Below the pieces are notes generated by a model. The model did no database searches. It worked only from the letters and a program-made list of their open reading frames with translations, and was not told the origin of the DNA. The translations under genes and the position numbers were made by a program. From Solwaraspora sp. WMMD406 (GTDB lineage Bacteria > Actinomycetota > Actinomycetes > Mycobacteriales > Micromonosporaceae): a stretch of DNA of 64,000 nt. The DNA lies in assembly GCF_029626025.1 (NCBI RefSeq), contig NZ_JARUBF010000001.1:5674001-5738000 (forward strand). The letters are read 5' to 3'. Of the stretch, positions 26,130 through 34,218 are shown one piece after another. Each line of letters opens with the position of its first letter. The stretch's first letter is position 1.

Positions 26130-26164
26130 CCAACGAACGGGCCGGACTGACCAACGAACGGGCC
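26123..26164 (+). repeat. 21-bp tandem duplication spanning a stop codon
   Basis: The unit starts GGACTGACCAACGAACGG at 26123 and repeats exactly at 26144, with a 21-bp period. The first copy contains the last codon and TGA of the small acidic protein gene. Confidence 0.95.
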
Positions 26165-26175
26165 GGACGGGCGGG

Positions 26176-26700
26176 TCACCGCTCCGCCCGGCGCGCCGCC
26201 GAGTACGCCATCTGCAGGAAGTCGGAGGCGGCCACCACGGTGAAGCAGGTGGCCACCAGCCGGGTGGTACGCGGGGCGAGCACCAAGCCGCTGGTCATCG
26301 CGGTCGCGATCCAGACGGCCAGGCAGAACGGACAGCTGACCATCTCACCGAAGACGTGCCGGGACCCGCTGCCGTCGTCCCGTACCTCCTCGGCGACCTC
26401 GCCGCCACCGATCGGCTCGTGATAGCGGGTGAACGGTGCCCGCAGCGGACTGGTCACCGCGTCCTTGCTGATCACCCGGCTCAACTTGTGGGTGGCGACG
26501 CTCAACAGCACGATGTCGCCGACGTCCACCCGTGGCGGTAGTCGCCGGCCGGTGGCCGCCACGACGACGCCCACGGCGCCGACCGCGCTCAGATAGACGG
26601 CGAGCGCACGGCTGTACCCGCCGAGCGGTCGCTCCTCCGTCGGCGCGTACGCCCGCAGCAGCCGGCCGCGCTTCTCCCGCCACCGTTCACGCACCCTCAT
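26176..26700 (-). CDS. DUF1360-family membrane protein
   Basis: 174 aa with about three transmembrane helices (near residues 30-55, 120-140 and 148-168). The family core is present: THKLSRVISKDAVTSPLRAP, FGEMVSCPFCLAVW with its CPFC cysteines, and charged loops between. DUF1360 proteins are related to sporulation-associated YjcL-like proteins of unknown activity; the CPFC motif suggests a redox or metal function, by inference. ATG 26700 lacks a strong Shine-Dalgarno. Confidence 0.88.
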   Translation of the reverse strand: MRVRERWREKRGRLLRAYAPTEERPLGGYSRALAVYLSAVGAVGVVVAATGRRLPPRVDVGDIVLLSVATHKLSRVISKDAVTSPLRAPFTRYHEPIGGGEVAEEVRDDGSGSRHVFGEMVSCPFCLAVWIATAMTSGLVLAPRTTRLVATCFTVVAASDFLQMAYSAARRAER

Positions 26701-26715
26701 CGCGGATCCTCCCGC

Positions 26716-27060
26716 TCAGCCGGCGTTCAGGTTGTCGGTCACCGCGTCGACCAGTCCGGTCAGCGCCTCGTCGGCGATCCGGGTCAGTTCCTCGTGCGGC
26801 AGGTCGGCGTCGAGCTCCAGCCGCATCATGGCACCACCCGCTTGTACGGCGTACACCTGCACAGTGGCCGCCCACGACGTGCCGGTCGCCCTCCAACGGG
26901 CCTGCAGTCGGTCGGCCGACACCTGTTCGCGGCGCGCCTGGTGCAGCGGCGCGGGCATCCAGGCGGTACGCCGGTCCGGATCCGTCGCGGTGCCGAAGGC
27001 GACCTCGGGGGGCGCCGACACGCCGCGTTCGGCGCTGGCCGGCACCTCAGCGGCCGTCAC
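26716..27060 (-). CDS. SRPBCC-like small protein
   Basis: 114 aa. The pattern PPEVAFGTATDPDRRTAWMP, then ADRLQARWRATGTSWAATVQ, and a long C-terminal helix (LTRIADEALTGLVDAVTDNL) fits a short START/polyketide-cyclase-like (SRPBCC) helix-grip domain. The ligand is unknown. GTG 27060 overlaps the end of the preceding gene by 14 bases, so the two are translationally coupled. Confidence 0.7.
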   Translation of the reverse strand: MTAAEVPASAERGVSAPPEVAFGTATDPDRRTAWMPAPLHQARREQVSADRLQARWRATGTSWAATVQVYAVQAGGAMMRLELDADLPHEELTRIADEALTGLVDAVTDNLNAG

Positions 27061-27409
27061 GGAGGCGGGCCGGGTCGATCTCCCGGCCCGGGTGGCGGGT
27101 CAGGTACTCCGTTTCCAGATCGGCGGTACGCCGGAGGTGGGTGGCGAGCGCCGCGTCCGTTCCGTGCCGCAGCGTGTCCAGTCGGGTCCGGTGCAGACTC
27201 GTCATCTCGCGCAGCAGGTCGTCGTCGGTGAGCTCGACCGGGTCGACACCGGGCTCGTCGACGACCGGGGCGACGCCGTAGCCGTCCGTCGGGTCGACAC
27301 CGGCCGTGTCGGAGCCGGTTCCGCCGAAGCGGCTCGGCTCGGGTCGGGGTTCGAACGGAACGCCAGCGGTCGACGGCGAGTAGTCGCCGTACCGTACTGA
27401 TTCGGTCAT
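27047..27409 (-). CDS. DUF6158-like small protein
   Basis: 120 aa. The C-terminal 65 residues carry TDDDLLREMTSLHRTRLDTL, then ALATHLRRTADLETEYLTRH and PGREIDPARL, which I recognise as the DUF6158 type of small actinobacterial protein. The first 50 residues are disordered, Gly/Asp/Pro-rich. AGGAGG with eight bases to ATG 27409 sets the start. It is coupled with the SRPBCC-like gene downstream. Function unknown. Confidence 0.7.
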   Translation of the reverse strand: MTESVRYGDYSPSTAGVPFEPRPEPSRFGGTGSDTAGVDPTDGYGVAPVVDEPGVDPVELTDDDLLREMTSLHRTRLDTLRHGTDAALATHLRRTADLETEYLTRHPGREIDPARLRDGR

Positions 27410-27578
27410 CACGTGCCTCCTGGGGGTTCGACGAGGCCTACACCCTGTAGGGGTTCCCTGCCGGCCACCGGCCAAACACCGGGACCGTACGACCGAGGGC
27501 AGCCGGCGGACCGCACGATCGGCACCACCGCACCGGAGTGTCTACGACGGCTCGTCGGAGAGCGCGCCGGGTGGGCGG

Positions 27579-27584
27579 TAGGCT
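27579..27584 (+). promoter_or_regulatory. -10 box of a leaderless promoter
   Basis: TAGGCT ends eight bases before ATG 27593, with no Shine-Dalgarno. Confidence 0.35.
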
Positions 27585-27592
27585 GTAGGACC

Positions 27593-28132
27593 ATGCGGCA
27601 GCTCTGGACCCCGGCGTGGATCCTGCGGCACGTCGGCGCCGTGACGCTGGTCGTCAGCTTCCTCGCCCTGGGCTGGTGGCAGATCAGCAGGGCCGCCGCC
27701 GGAAACACCCTGAGCTGGGCCTACGCTGTCGAATGGCCGGTCTTCGCGGCATTCGTGGTCTTCATCTGGGTTCGTGAGATGCGTCAGGCGCTCCGGGGTG
27801 CCGGCGGCCGACCCGCCACCGCCACGACCTCGCCGGACGGCGACCCAGCCTCGCCGGACAGCGAAACGACCTCACCAGCGACGAACAGCTCCGGTCCCGA
27901 GGGAGGTGGCTCCGTACCCGAGCGGACGGACGACACCGCCGAAAACGGCCGCGTACCTCGACCGGGGATCCGGCGACCGGTCCGCGTCCGGTCCGCCGTC
28001 GCCGCCCGAGCGGCGGTCGGCGGACCAGGTACTGACCCGGCGGAACACGACGCGGAGCTGGCGGACTACAACCGCTATCTGGCGTGGCTGAACGCCAACC
28101 CGGGAGCCCGGGCCAGTGACTACCCCGGCTGA
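27593..28132 (+). CDS. two-helix membrane protein with charged tail
   Basis: 179 aa. Two membrane helices lie at residues about 12-32 (VGAVTLVVSFLALGWWQI) and 48-66 (WPVFAAFVVFIWV), with the loop SRAAAGNTLSWAYAVEWPVF between, a pattern shared with short actinobacterial membrane proteins that precede DUF3817 genes. The remaining 110 residues are Ser/Thr/Pro/Asp-rich and disordered until ADYNRYLAWLNANP at the end. The next gene (DUF3817) starts 66 bases later, in the same direction. Confidence 0.75.
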   Translation: MRQLWTPAWILRHVGAVTLVVSFLALGWWQISRAAAGNTLSWAYAVEWPVFAAFVVFIWVREMRQALRGAGGRPATATTSPDGDPASPDSETTSPATNSSGPEGGGSVPERTDDTAENGRVPRPGIRRPVRVRSAVAARAAVGGPGTDPAEHDAELADYNRYLAWLNANPGARASDYPG

Positions 28133-28198
28133 CGCCGGTCGACAGGCCTGCGGCGGGCGAACCGCCCACTGCGGGAGAACCGAAAGGACGGAACCCAG

Positions 28199-28525
28199 TT
28201 GTCTGCCGCACTCACCCGGTACCGCCTGATCGCCTACGTGGTCGGTGTGGTGCTGATCGCGCTGATGGTGGTCGGAATGCCGTTGAAATACCTGTTCGAT
28301 CAGCCTGTCGTGGTGGAGACCATCGGTCCGGCGCACGGTTTCCTGTACATGATCTATCTGGTGGCGGTCTTCGACCTGGCCAGACGGGCCAACTGGTCAC
28401 TCGGCCGGATCCTGGCGATCATGCTCGCGGGAACCGTGCCGTTCGTTTCCTTCTACGCCGAACGGGTGGTGCACCGCTGGGTCCAGGCCAGCCGGCCGGA
28501 GCCCCGTACGGTCACCACCGGCTGA
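28199..28525 (+). CDS. DUF3817 integral membrane protein
   Basis: 108 aa with three helices (YRLIAYVVGVVLIALMVVGM, GFLYMIYLVAVFDLA, ILAIMLAGTVPFVSFYAE) and the family's conserved HGFLYM and ERVVHR. The function is unknown; small DUF3817 proteins occur widely in actinomycetes. TTG 28199 has AAAGGAC about ten bases upstream. It follows the two-helix membrane protein and is likely cotranscribed with it. Confidence 0.85.
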   Translation: MSAALTRYRLIAYVVGVVLIALMVVGMPLKYLFDQPVVVETIGPAHGFLYMIYLVAVFDLARRANWSLGRILAIMLAGTVPFVSFYAERVVHRWVQASRPEPRTVTTG

Positions 28526-28657
28526 GCCCACGGACCCACCGTACGAGCGACCCGCCCACCGGGCGGACCCACGGCACCGTCGACGTGGTCGCCCGGCCGA
28601 CCACGGTGCCGTCGGGGCGGACCGCCGAGCTGGCGGACCGCCCCGACGGACGATGGG

Positions 28658-28873
28658 TCAGTCGGCGTCACCGCCGACTCGACCCGGGCCACCGGCGCTG
28701 AACCGGGCCACGAAGGCCGTCCATGCCGGGGCGGAGAACTCCAGGTGCACGTCCGGATCGGTCGAGTCACGTACCCCGACCATCGGTCCGATCCCGGCTA
28801 CCTCGACGCACGTGGTCGCCTCGCAACGGCGGCTCTTACGCCACACCGGACCGGCGGTGCTGATCCCAGTCAA
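28658..28873 (-). CDS. DUF397 protein
   Basis: 71 aa, the complete DUF397 domain: WRKSRRCEATTCVEVAGIGP then VGVRDSTDPDVHLEFSAPAW and FVARF. These small proteins are encoded next to XRE/DUF5753 regulators and form regulator-partner pairs in development and antibiotic control in Streptomyces. TTG 28873 has AAGGAG six bases upstream. The XRE gene is divergent 300 bases away, past an 18-bp tandem array. Confidence 0.92.
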   Translation of the reverse strand: MTGISTAGPVWRKSRRCEATTCVEVAGIGPMVGVRDSTDPDVHLEFSAPAWTAFVARFSAGGPGRVGGDAD

Positions 28874-29071
28874 CCAAACTCCTTAAAAGGGCATTACTGC
28901 ATAATTGCCATCAGAACCCTCGGCATTTGGGCGGACTGTATCAGCTTCGGATCTTGGCCCGACGGTGGGGAGATCGGTTGCCGGAGCGGAACATTCGGCC
29001 CACGATCCGGGCCCGCCGTCCATAGCAGACCGGATCGGCTCGGTGTAGCGTGCAATGAGGTGGCAACCAGC

Positions 29072-29143
29072 CAGGTGGCACTCTGCTAACAGGTGGCACT
29101 CTGCTCAGGAGCGCACTCACCGCCAGGAGCGCACTCACCCTCG
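29072..29143 (+). repeat. 18-bp composite tandem array, four units
   Basis: Two units starting CAGGTGGCACTCTGCT (29072, 29090) and two starting GGAGCGCACTCACC (29108, 29126), all with 18-bp period, sharing GCACTC. The array ends 27 bases before the XRE start codon, so it covers the likely promoter and leader. Confidence 0.9.
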
Positions 29144-29170
29144 GAGCCGGCTCACCCCCCGGAGCGTTCC

Positions 29171-30037
29171 ATGCCTGCCCGACACCAGGGACCGACGATC
29201 GGCCGTCGCCGTCTTCGTGCCGCGCTGCGACGGGCCCGCGAAGCCGCGGACCTCACTCAGGATCACGTGGCACGCCAGATGGACTGGTCCCTGTCGAAAC
29301 TGATCAGGATCGAGTCGGGATCGGTCAGCGTCTCGACCAACGACGTCAAGGCCCTGCTCGACCTGTACGGCGTACGCGACCACCAACAGGTCGCCCAGAT
29401 GGTCGAACTCGCCCGCGCTGCCCGTCGCCGGGCCTGGTGGAGCGGATACAAGGACCGGGTGCCACCGGCCTACGCGGCGTACATCGGCTTGGAGGCGGAC
29501 GCCGCCGTGCTGCAGTACTTCCAGCCGATCAGCTTTCCCGGGCTGCTACAGACCGAGGAGTACGCCCGCGCGGTCATCCCGGCCGACGGGCCGCACCACG
29601 TGCCGGCCGCCGAGATCGAGAGCCGGGTCCAGATCCGGCTGGCGCGCCAGCACGCGGTGCTGCACGGCGCCGATCCACCGCAGATCGAGGTGATCCTCGA
29701 CGAGGCGGCCCTGCGACGGGTCACCGGCGGAACCCGAGTGTTGCGCGAGCAGTTGCGGCACGTGGCGACGATGTGCGCGAGAACCGGGATCACCGTACGG
29801 GTCCTGCCGTTCACCGCCGGCAGCAACACCGTGCTCGGTCCGTTCGTCATCCTGCGGTTCGCCGACCACGAGGACGGCGACGTGGTCTACGTGGAGAGCG
29901 CGCTGGTCGAGGAGATCATCGACCGACCCGCCGACGTCCGCTCTTACCAGCACGTCTTCGACCGGCTGAGGGCCGAGTCGCTCTCCCCCGCCGACTCGGT
30001 CGCGCTGCTGCGACGAATCGCCGAGGAGCTCGGCTAG
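29171..30037 (+). CDS. XRE-family regulator with DUF5753 domain
   Basis: 288 aa. The HTH is at residues 10-65: LRAALRRAREAADLTQDHVA, then WSLSKLIRIESGSVSVSTND. The remaining 200 residues are the DUF5753 sensing domain with QYFQPISFPGLLQTEEYARA and the VRVLPFTAG segment. These regulators pair with DUF397 proteins. ATG 29171 has CGGAGCG six bases upstream. The divergent DUF397 partner and the tandem array in the promoter region suggest autoregulation at that array. Confidence 0.93.
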   Translation: MPARHQGPTIGRRRLRAALRRAREAADLTQDHVARQMDWSLSKLIRIESGSVSVSTNDVKALLDLYGVRDHQQVAQMVELARAARRRAWWSGYKDRVPPAYAAYIGLEADAAVLQYFQPISFPGLLQTEEYARAVIPADGPHHVPAAEIESRVQIRLARQHAVLHGADPPQIEVILDEAALRRVTGGTRVLREQLRHVATMCARTGITVRVLPFTAGSNTVLGPFVILRFADHEDGDVVYVESALVEEIIDRPADVRSYQHVFDRLRAESLSPADSVALLRRIAEELG

Positions 30038-30073
30038 CATCGGGGCCGAGGAGCGCGTCCGAGGTCGGGTCCG

Positions 30074-30784
30074 TCAGTCGTCCGCCGGTCGGTGCCGATC
30101 CGGCACCCACGGCTCGATGGTGACCATCGCATCGTTCGGTCCGGACAGCCGGGACACCTCCCTGGCCCGCATCAGCGCCCGGCTCACCTGGCCGTACTGA
30201 CGCTCCTCGTCGCTGCTGAACAGCAGCATCATCCCGCCCCGATGCCGGCCCCAGAGTTCGAACGACCGTGGTCGCAGCCGGTCCGCCAGCCAGGCGATCC
30301 CGACCGGGATGAAGGCAGCGACCAGCAGCGCGAGGTAGGCGAGGGCACTCACCTGGTCCAGGCCCCGGGTGAAGCCGATCACCACGGCGATCACGGCCAG
30401 CACGACGGCGACGACTCCGCCGGCCCGTACGGCCAGCGGGTCCCGGGGCCCCCGGGCGGTCCGCAGGTCAGTGAGGTCTGTGATGGCGAACCGCCGACCG
30501 GCCACGACGAACCATCGGGTGGTCACCTCGATACCGGGTTGGCGGTAGAACGCACGGCCGGGCACGTCGGCGCTGGTCGCGGTGACGTCGGCCGCCGTCT
30601 CCTCGGGCCACGCCGCGCCGACGAGGCGACCCCGACCGTCGCGGGCCGCGAGTACGCTGTCCCGGCCACCGGAGGTGCGGGGGCGGGGGACGGTGTCCCG
30701 CCGGGGGACGGTGTCCTCACGCCGACCGGCTGGCCGGATGAGCGGGGATCCCCGGCGAGGCGGGGTCTGGCGAGTAGCACGCAT
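30074..30784 (-). CDS. DUF6232-like membrane protein
   Basis: 236 aa. The N-terminal 60 residues are basic, Arg-rich and probably disordered. Then comes FYRQPGIEVTTRWFVVAGRR, FAITDLTDLRTARGPRDPLA, two membrane helices (VVAVVLAVIAVVIGF, ALAYLALLVAAFIPVGIAW) and a C-terminal soluble half (SFELWGRHRGGMMLLFSSDE). I recognise this as the DUF6232 type; function unknown. ATG 30784 has GGAGG six bases upstream; an in-frame ATG at 30826 has none. Confidence 0.75.
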   Translation of the reverse strand: MRATRQTPPRRGSPLIRPAGRREDTVPRRDTVPRPRTSGGRDSVLAARDGRGRLVGAAWPEETAADVTATSADVPGRAFYRQPGIEVTTRWFVVAGRRFAITDLTDLRTARGPRDPLAVRAGGVVAVVLAVIAVVIGFTRGLDQVSALAYLALLVAAFIPVGIAWLADRLRPRSFELWGRHRGGMMLLFSSDEERQYGQVSRALMRAREVSRLSGPNDAMVTIEPWVPDRHRPADD

Positions 30785-31222
30785 GGCGGCCTCCGAGGGC
30801 TCGAGCGGCGCTGACCTTGGGTCCATTGTGCAAACGGCGAGCTACTCAATGGAAGCATCGCAATCTGCCACCTAGCAGACTGACGGACGGCAGGACGCAT
30901 CCTGGACGTCGATTCGAGCCTTTGGTAGCGGTTTCTCCTGCTTGACGGCTACCGATCAGCGCGCAGACCGACTAATGCCACATCTCGCCCACGATCCGTG
31001 CGGCGGTTCGGAGGACGCCGGAATTCCCCGACCCACCACCTTATTCGAGGCTCCTCAGTGACTCAGAAATGACATGTGGCCACTTTCCGTGACCCTCCCG
31101 ACGATCGAGCCGCCCGGATGCCAACCATCACATTGGCGGCCCTTTCCGGAGTACATCCTTACCGCTAAATTGGACCCGCTGGTCCGGTCGCCAGTCACCG
31201 ACCGTGGTGACGCCGGCCCAGT
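30785..31222. other. intergenic region, no gene seen
   Basis: 438 bases between the DUF6232 start and the riboswitch. Less GC-rich than its surroundings. It holds the palindrome at 30864-30879 and a possible TAAATT box at 31166-31171 with weak TTTCCG 17 bases before it, which could start the riboswitch transcript about 45 bases ahead of the aptamer. Confidence 0.45.
30864..30879. promoter_or_regulatory. palindrome upstream of the DUF6232 gene
   Basis: TCTGCCACCTAGCAGA: arms TCTGC and GCAGA around CACCTA. On the minus strand it contains CTGCTAGGTGGCAG, made of the same words (AGGTGGCA, CTGCTA) as the tandem array at 29072 in front of the XRE gene. Confidence 0.45.
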
Positions 31223-31373
31223 GCCGCCGAATCATCACTCCCCAGTGACGCACAGTAATTCTTTGCACGTACTGGCGTGGTGGCCGGGGACCCAAGGTGC
31301 ACCTGGGGTGAATCCGCGTCTCGCGGTAGGGCGAACTTCCCGTCCGAATCCGTCAGCTAACCCGGTAGGCGGC
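31223..31373 (+). ncRNA. c-di-AMP riboswitch (ydaO-yuaA class)
   Basis: The class signature is present in order: closing stem GCCGCC (31223-31228) with GGCGGC (31368-31373); GGGGACCCAA and TGGGGTGAATCC; GGTAGGGCGAAC; then CCGAATCCGTCAGCTAACC, close to the Bacillus ydaO and Streptomyces rpf aptamers. It ends 23 bases before an NlpC/P60 cell-wall hydrolase, the typical target. High c-di-AMP would switch expression off, linking wall hydrolysis to osmotic and potassium state. Confidence 0.95.
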
Positions 31374-31396
31374 AAAGGAAGAGGGGTTCTGCGTTC

Positions 31397-32356
31397 TTGT
31401 CATCAGCGCGGATTCTGCTGCGCGCCGTCATGCTGACCGGAGTCACCATCGGTCTGGTGGTCCCCGCCACGGTGGCGTCCGCCCAGCCCACCGTCAGCGA
31501 ACTCACGCAGCAGATCAACAAGGAATCCACCGAGCTCGCGAAGGTGGTCGAGTCGTACAACCGACTCAACGAGGAGACCAAGGCGACCCGCGCGGCGATC
31601 GAGGAGATCGACACCAAGCTGGGTCCGCTGCGGGCCGAACTGAGCCAGGCCGAGATCGAAGTCGGACAGATCGCGGTAACTGCGTACAAATCTGGCGGAA
31701 TGAGCACCGCGAGCGCACTGCTCGACGGCACCTCCGACACGTTCGTGCACCGGCTCGACACCCTCGATCACCTGGCCCGGGATCGTCAGCAGCGACTAAC
31801 CGACTTCACCAGCACCCAGGCGACCTACCTCGCCGAGCAGGAAAAGCTACAGGCGGCGCTGACCAAGCAGGAAGCCCAGGTCACGGAACTCTCCGAACGC
31901 AAGAAGGCGATCGAGGAGGACATCGACGAGCTGTACGCCAAGCGGGAACGAGCGTACGGCGCGGCGACCGAGACCGGCTCGTCGTACACCGGCACCGTCC
32001 CCTCGATCTCCGGCGCGGCCGGCGTGGCCGTCGAGTTCGCGTACGGAGCGATCGGCAAGCCGTACGTCTGGGCCTCGAGCGGGCCGAACGGCTACGACTG
32101 CTCGGGGCTCACCCTCGCCGCGTGGCGCAAGGCCGGCAAGAGCCTGCCGCACAACGCCGCGATGCAGTGGGACGTGGTGGCCAAGATCAACCGTGGCTCG
32201 TTGCAGCCCGGGGATCTGGTCTTCTACAACGGGCTCGCCCACGTCGCGCTCTACGTCGGCAACGGCAAGGTCATCCACGCTCCCACCTTCGGCCGCAGCG
32301 TCGAGCTGGCCAGCGTGGACATGATGACCCCGTACGGCTACGGCCGGGTGCGCTGA
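31397..32356 (+). CDS. NlpC/P60 peptidoglycan hydrolase, RipA-like
   Basis: 319 aa. A signal peptide ends near ASAQP (residue 30). A long coiled coil (about residues 33-190: TQQINKESTELAKVVESYNR through the ALTKQEAQVTELSERKKAIE segment) precedes the C-terminal NlpC/P60 domain. Catalytic Cys is in GYDCSGLTLAAWRKAG, His in GLAHVALYVGNG, and the third residue lies in VIHAPTFG. It should cleave stem peptides of peptidoglycan outside the membrane, with the coil as auto-inhibitor. TTG 31397 follows GGAAGAGGGG, and the gene is controlled by the c-di-AMP riboswitch. Confidence 0.95.
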   Translation: MSSARILLRAVMLTGVTIGLVVPATVASAQPTVSELTQQINKESTELAKVVESYNRLNEETKATRAAIEEIDTKLGPLRAELSQAEIEVGQIAVTAYKSGGMSTASALLDGTSDTFVHRLDTLDHLARDRQQRLTDFTSTQATYLAEQEKLQAALTKQEAQVTELSERKKAIEEDIDELYAKRERAYGAATETGSSYTGTVPSISGAAGVAVEFAYGAIGKPYVWASSGPNGYDCSGLTLAAWRKAGKSLPHNAAMQWDVVAKINRGSLQPGDLVFYNGLAHVALYVGNGKVIHAPTFGRSVELASVDMMTPYGYGRVR

Positions 32357-32488
32357 GGTCCTGCCGCCTACCAGGCCTCGGCTGGACACACCCAGGCCTC
32401 GGCCGAGCACCACGAGTACCGACGAGAACGTCGGCGGCCGGCGATCCGATGGGATCGCCGGCCGCTGACGTTCGGTCGGTGTGGCTGC

Positions 32489-33490
32489 CTAGGCGGCCTG
32501 CAGGCCCTCGGCCCGAGCCAACTCCCGCAGCCGGCCGAGAGCCTGGATCTCCAGCTGGCGGATCCGTTCCCGGGACAGCGAGAACCGCGACGCCACCTCG
32601 GTCAGTGAATGCTCCCGACCGTCTTCCAGGCCGTACCGGGCCCGCATGATGCCGGCGGACCGGTCGTCGAGATGGTTGAGCAAACCTTCGATCCGCTGCC
32701 GCTCCAGCCCGGTCAGCACGATGTCCTCCGGCGACGGCGCGTCGCTGTCGGCGACCAGGTCGCCGAGGTTGGTGTCCCCGTCGTCACCGACCGGGGTATC
32801 CAACGATACGGTGTCCTGCGACCAGCGAACGAGCTCGTGCACCCGCTCGACCGGTACGCCCAGCGATGCCGCGATCTGCTCGGGCTCGGGATCCGAGCCC
32901 AGTTCGCGGGTGAGCTGGCGGGCGACGTTGCGCATCCGGTTGACGTCCTCGACCAGGTGCACCGGCAGTCGGACGGTCCGCTCCTGCTGGGCGATGGCCC
33001 GGCTGATCGCCTGCCGGATCCACCAGGTGGCGTACGTCGAGAACTTGTAGCCGCGCTCGTAGTCGAACTTCTCCACCGCCCGGACCAGACCGGTGTTGCC
33101 CTCCTGGATCAGGTCCAGCATGGGCATGCCCGACCGTACGTAGCGCCGGGCGATCGACACCACCAGCCGCAGGTTGGCGCGGATGAACAGGTCCTTGGCC
33201 CGTTCACCGTCGACGACCAGCCGTTCCAGCTCCTCACGGCTCACGCCCGGCCGCGGCATGCCCTGCTCCAGCAGGTGCTCCGCGTACAGTCCGGCCTCGA
33301 TCGCCTTGGAGAGGTCAACTTCCCCGGCCGCGTCGAGCAGCGGCGTCCGGGAGATCTCATGCAGGTAGACGCCGACCAGGTCCCGTTCCTCGGCAACCTC
33401 GTCGGTCCGCAAAGCCATCGTCTTCTCCACGTTGCCCACGGTCCCCTCGTTTACCCCACTTGCCTTGTCACCTGCGACGCGCATCTCCAT
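32489..33490 (-). CDS. sigma-70 factor, HrdB/SigB group
   Basis: 333 aa. Sigma region 1.2 (DLVGVYLHEISRTPLLDAAG), regions 2.1-2.4 with DLFIRANLRLVVSIARRYVR, GMPMLDLIQEGNTGL and FSTYATWWIRQAI, region 3 with RTVRLPVHLVEDVNRM, and 4.2 with the HTH LTEVASRFSLSRERIRQLE. It lacks the long acidic N-terminal part of a primary sigma, so it is a group 2 (HrdA/C/D-like) alternative rather than the housekeeping HrdB. ATG 33490 has GAGAGG upstream; a later ATG at 33417 is possible. Confidence 0.92.
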   Translation of the reverse strand: MEMRVAGDKASGVNEGTVGNVEKTMALRTDEVAEERDLVGVYLHEISRTPLLDAAGEVDLSKAIEAGLYAEHLLEQGMPRPGVSREELERLVVDGERAKDLFIRANLRLVVSIARRYVRSGMPMLDLIQEGNTGLVRAVEKFDYERGYKFSTYATWWIRQAISRAIAQQERTVRLPVHLVEDVNRMRNVARQLTRELGSDPEPEQIAASLGVPVERVHELVRWSQDTVSLDTPVGDDGDTNLGDLVADSDAPSPEDIVLTGLERQRIEGLLNHLDDRSAGIMRARYGLEDGREHSLTEVASRFSLSRERIRQLEIQALGRLRELARAEGLQAA

Positions 33491-34050
33491 CAGCCTCTCC
33501 CCCGACACGTCTGCCCTCCGGTCCGGCGTACCGTTGTGGTGGTGCCGCCGTACGGCGCTGACACCTACACAACAGATGAGACGTGCCGGGGATTCCGTCT
33601 CGTGAGTTGAAGCTGACATGATTGCCTGAGTAATTGCTGTGAGCGGGATTGACGTTTCCTGCCAGGTGCCGCCCTGGCGCCGTACCGCCAGCTCCGTCGC
33701 CGCGCCCGCCAGCTCCGCCGCCGCCTCCGTCGCCCGCGCCGCGAACGGTCGTCGCGCGCCGCGACCAACCGCCGGTGGCCTGCTAGCGGCCGGCGCGTGG
33801 TCGGCGGGACACCTGGCTGTCCAGCAGACCATGACCAGCACGGCGTCGCAGCGATTCCCGTCACTGGCCTACCTGCGATCCTCGTCACTAGCGGCGGTCA
33901 CTCGTCCCATCCGGCCTGGAGTACGGTTCTATCGGGTACCCGGTTCATCGCGGCCGGCGGTTCGCCGAGCGGCACGGTGTCCGCTACCGAGCCGGGCGGT
34001 CCGGCCCTGCGGTTGTCCGACGCCGGTGTGGCGACGATGCGACGACGAAG

Positions 34051-34063
34051 GTGGAATTTCCAC
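34051..34063. promoter_or_regulatory. palindrome
   Basis: GTGGAA-T-TTCCAC, perfect 6-bp arms around a single T in an AT-richer stretch. A regulator is not identified. Confidence 0.3.
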
Positions 34064-34107
34064 TTCCCTCGTCGATCACCGACTAAACGGGTACCCGGCT
34101 CGACTTC

Positions 34108-34119
34108 CGATTGCAATCG
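34108..34119. promoter_or_regulatory. palindrome
   Basis: CGATTGCAATCG, a perfect 12-bp palindrome 100 bases before the SDR start. A regulator is not identified. Confidence 0.3.
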
Positions 34120-34206
34120 CATTCCCGACGCAAGCCTCAATCAGGATTTTCGTCGCAAATTACGAAGCCGGTCCGGCCGGCGGGATCCGCCGGACACCAT
34201 CGAGAG

Positions 34207-34212
34207 TACGGT
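34207..34212 (+). promoter_or_regulatory. -10 box of a leaderless SDR promoter
   Basis: TACGGT ends six bases before ATG 34219; no Shine-Dalgarno is visible. Confidence 0.5.
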
Positions 34213-34218
34213 GTGCCG

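Larger units (their letters stand above)
33491..34218. other. 728-bp intergenic region, no gene accepted
   Basis: Between the sigma factor and the SDR gene, divergent. The left 400 bases are GC-rich without coding bias; the right 200 are AT-richer. Two palindromes stand out: GTGGAATTTCCAC (34051-34063) and CGATTGCAATCG (34108-34119). Frames crossing the region have poor composition. It must contain the sigma promoter. Confidence 0.5.
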
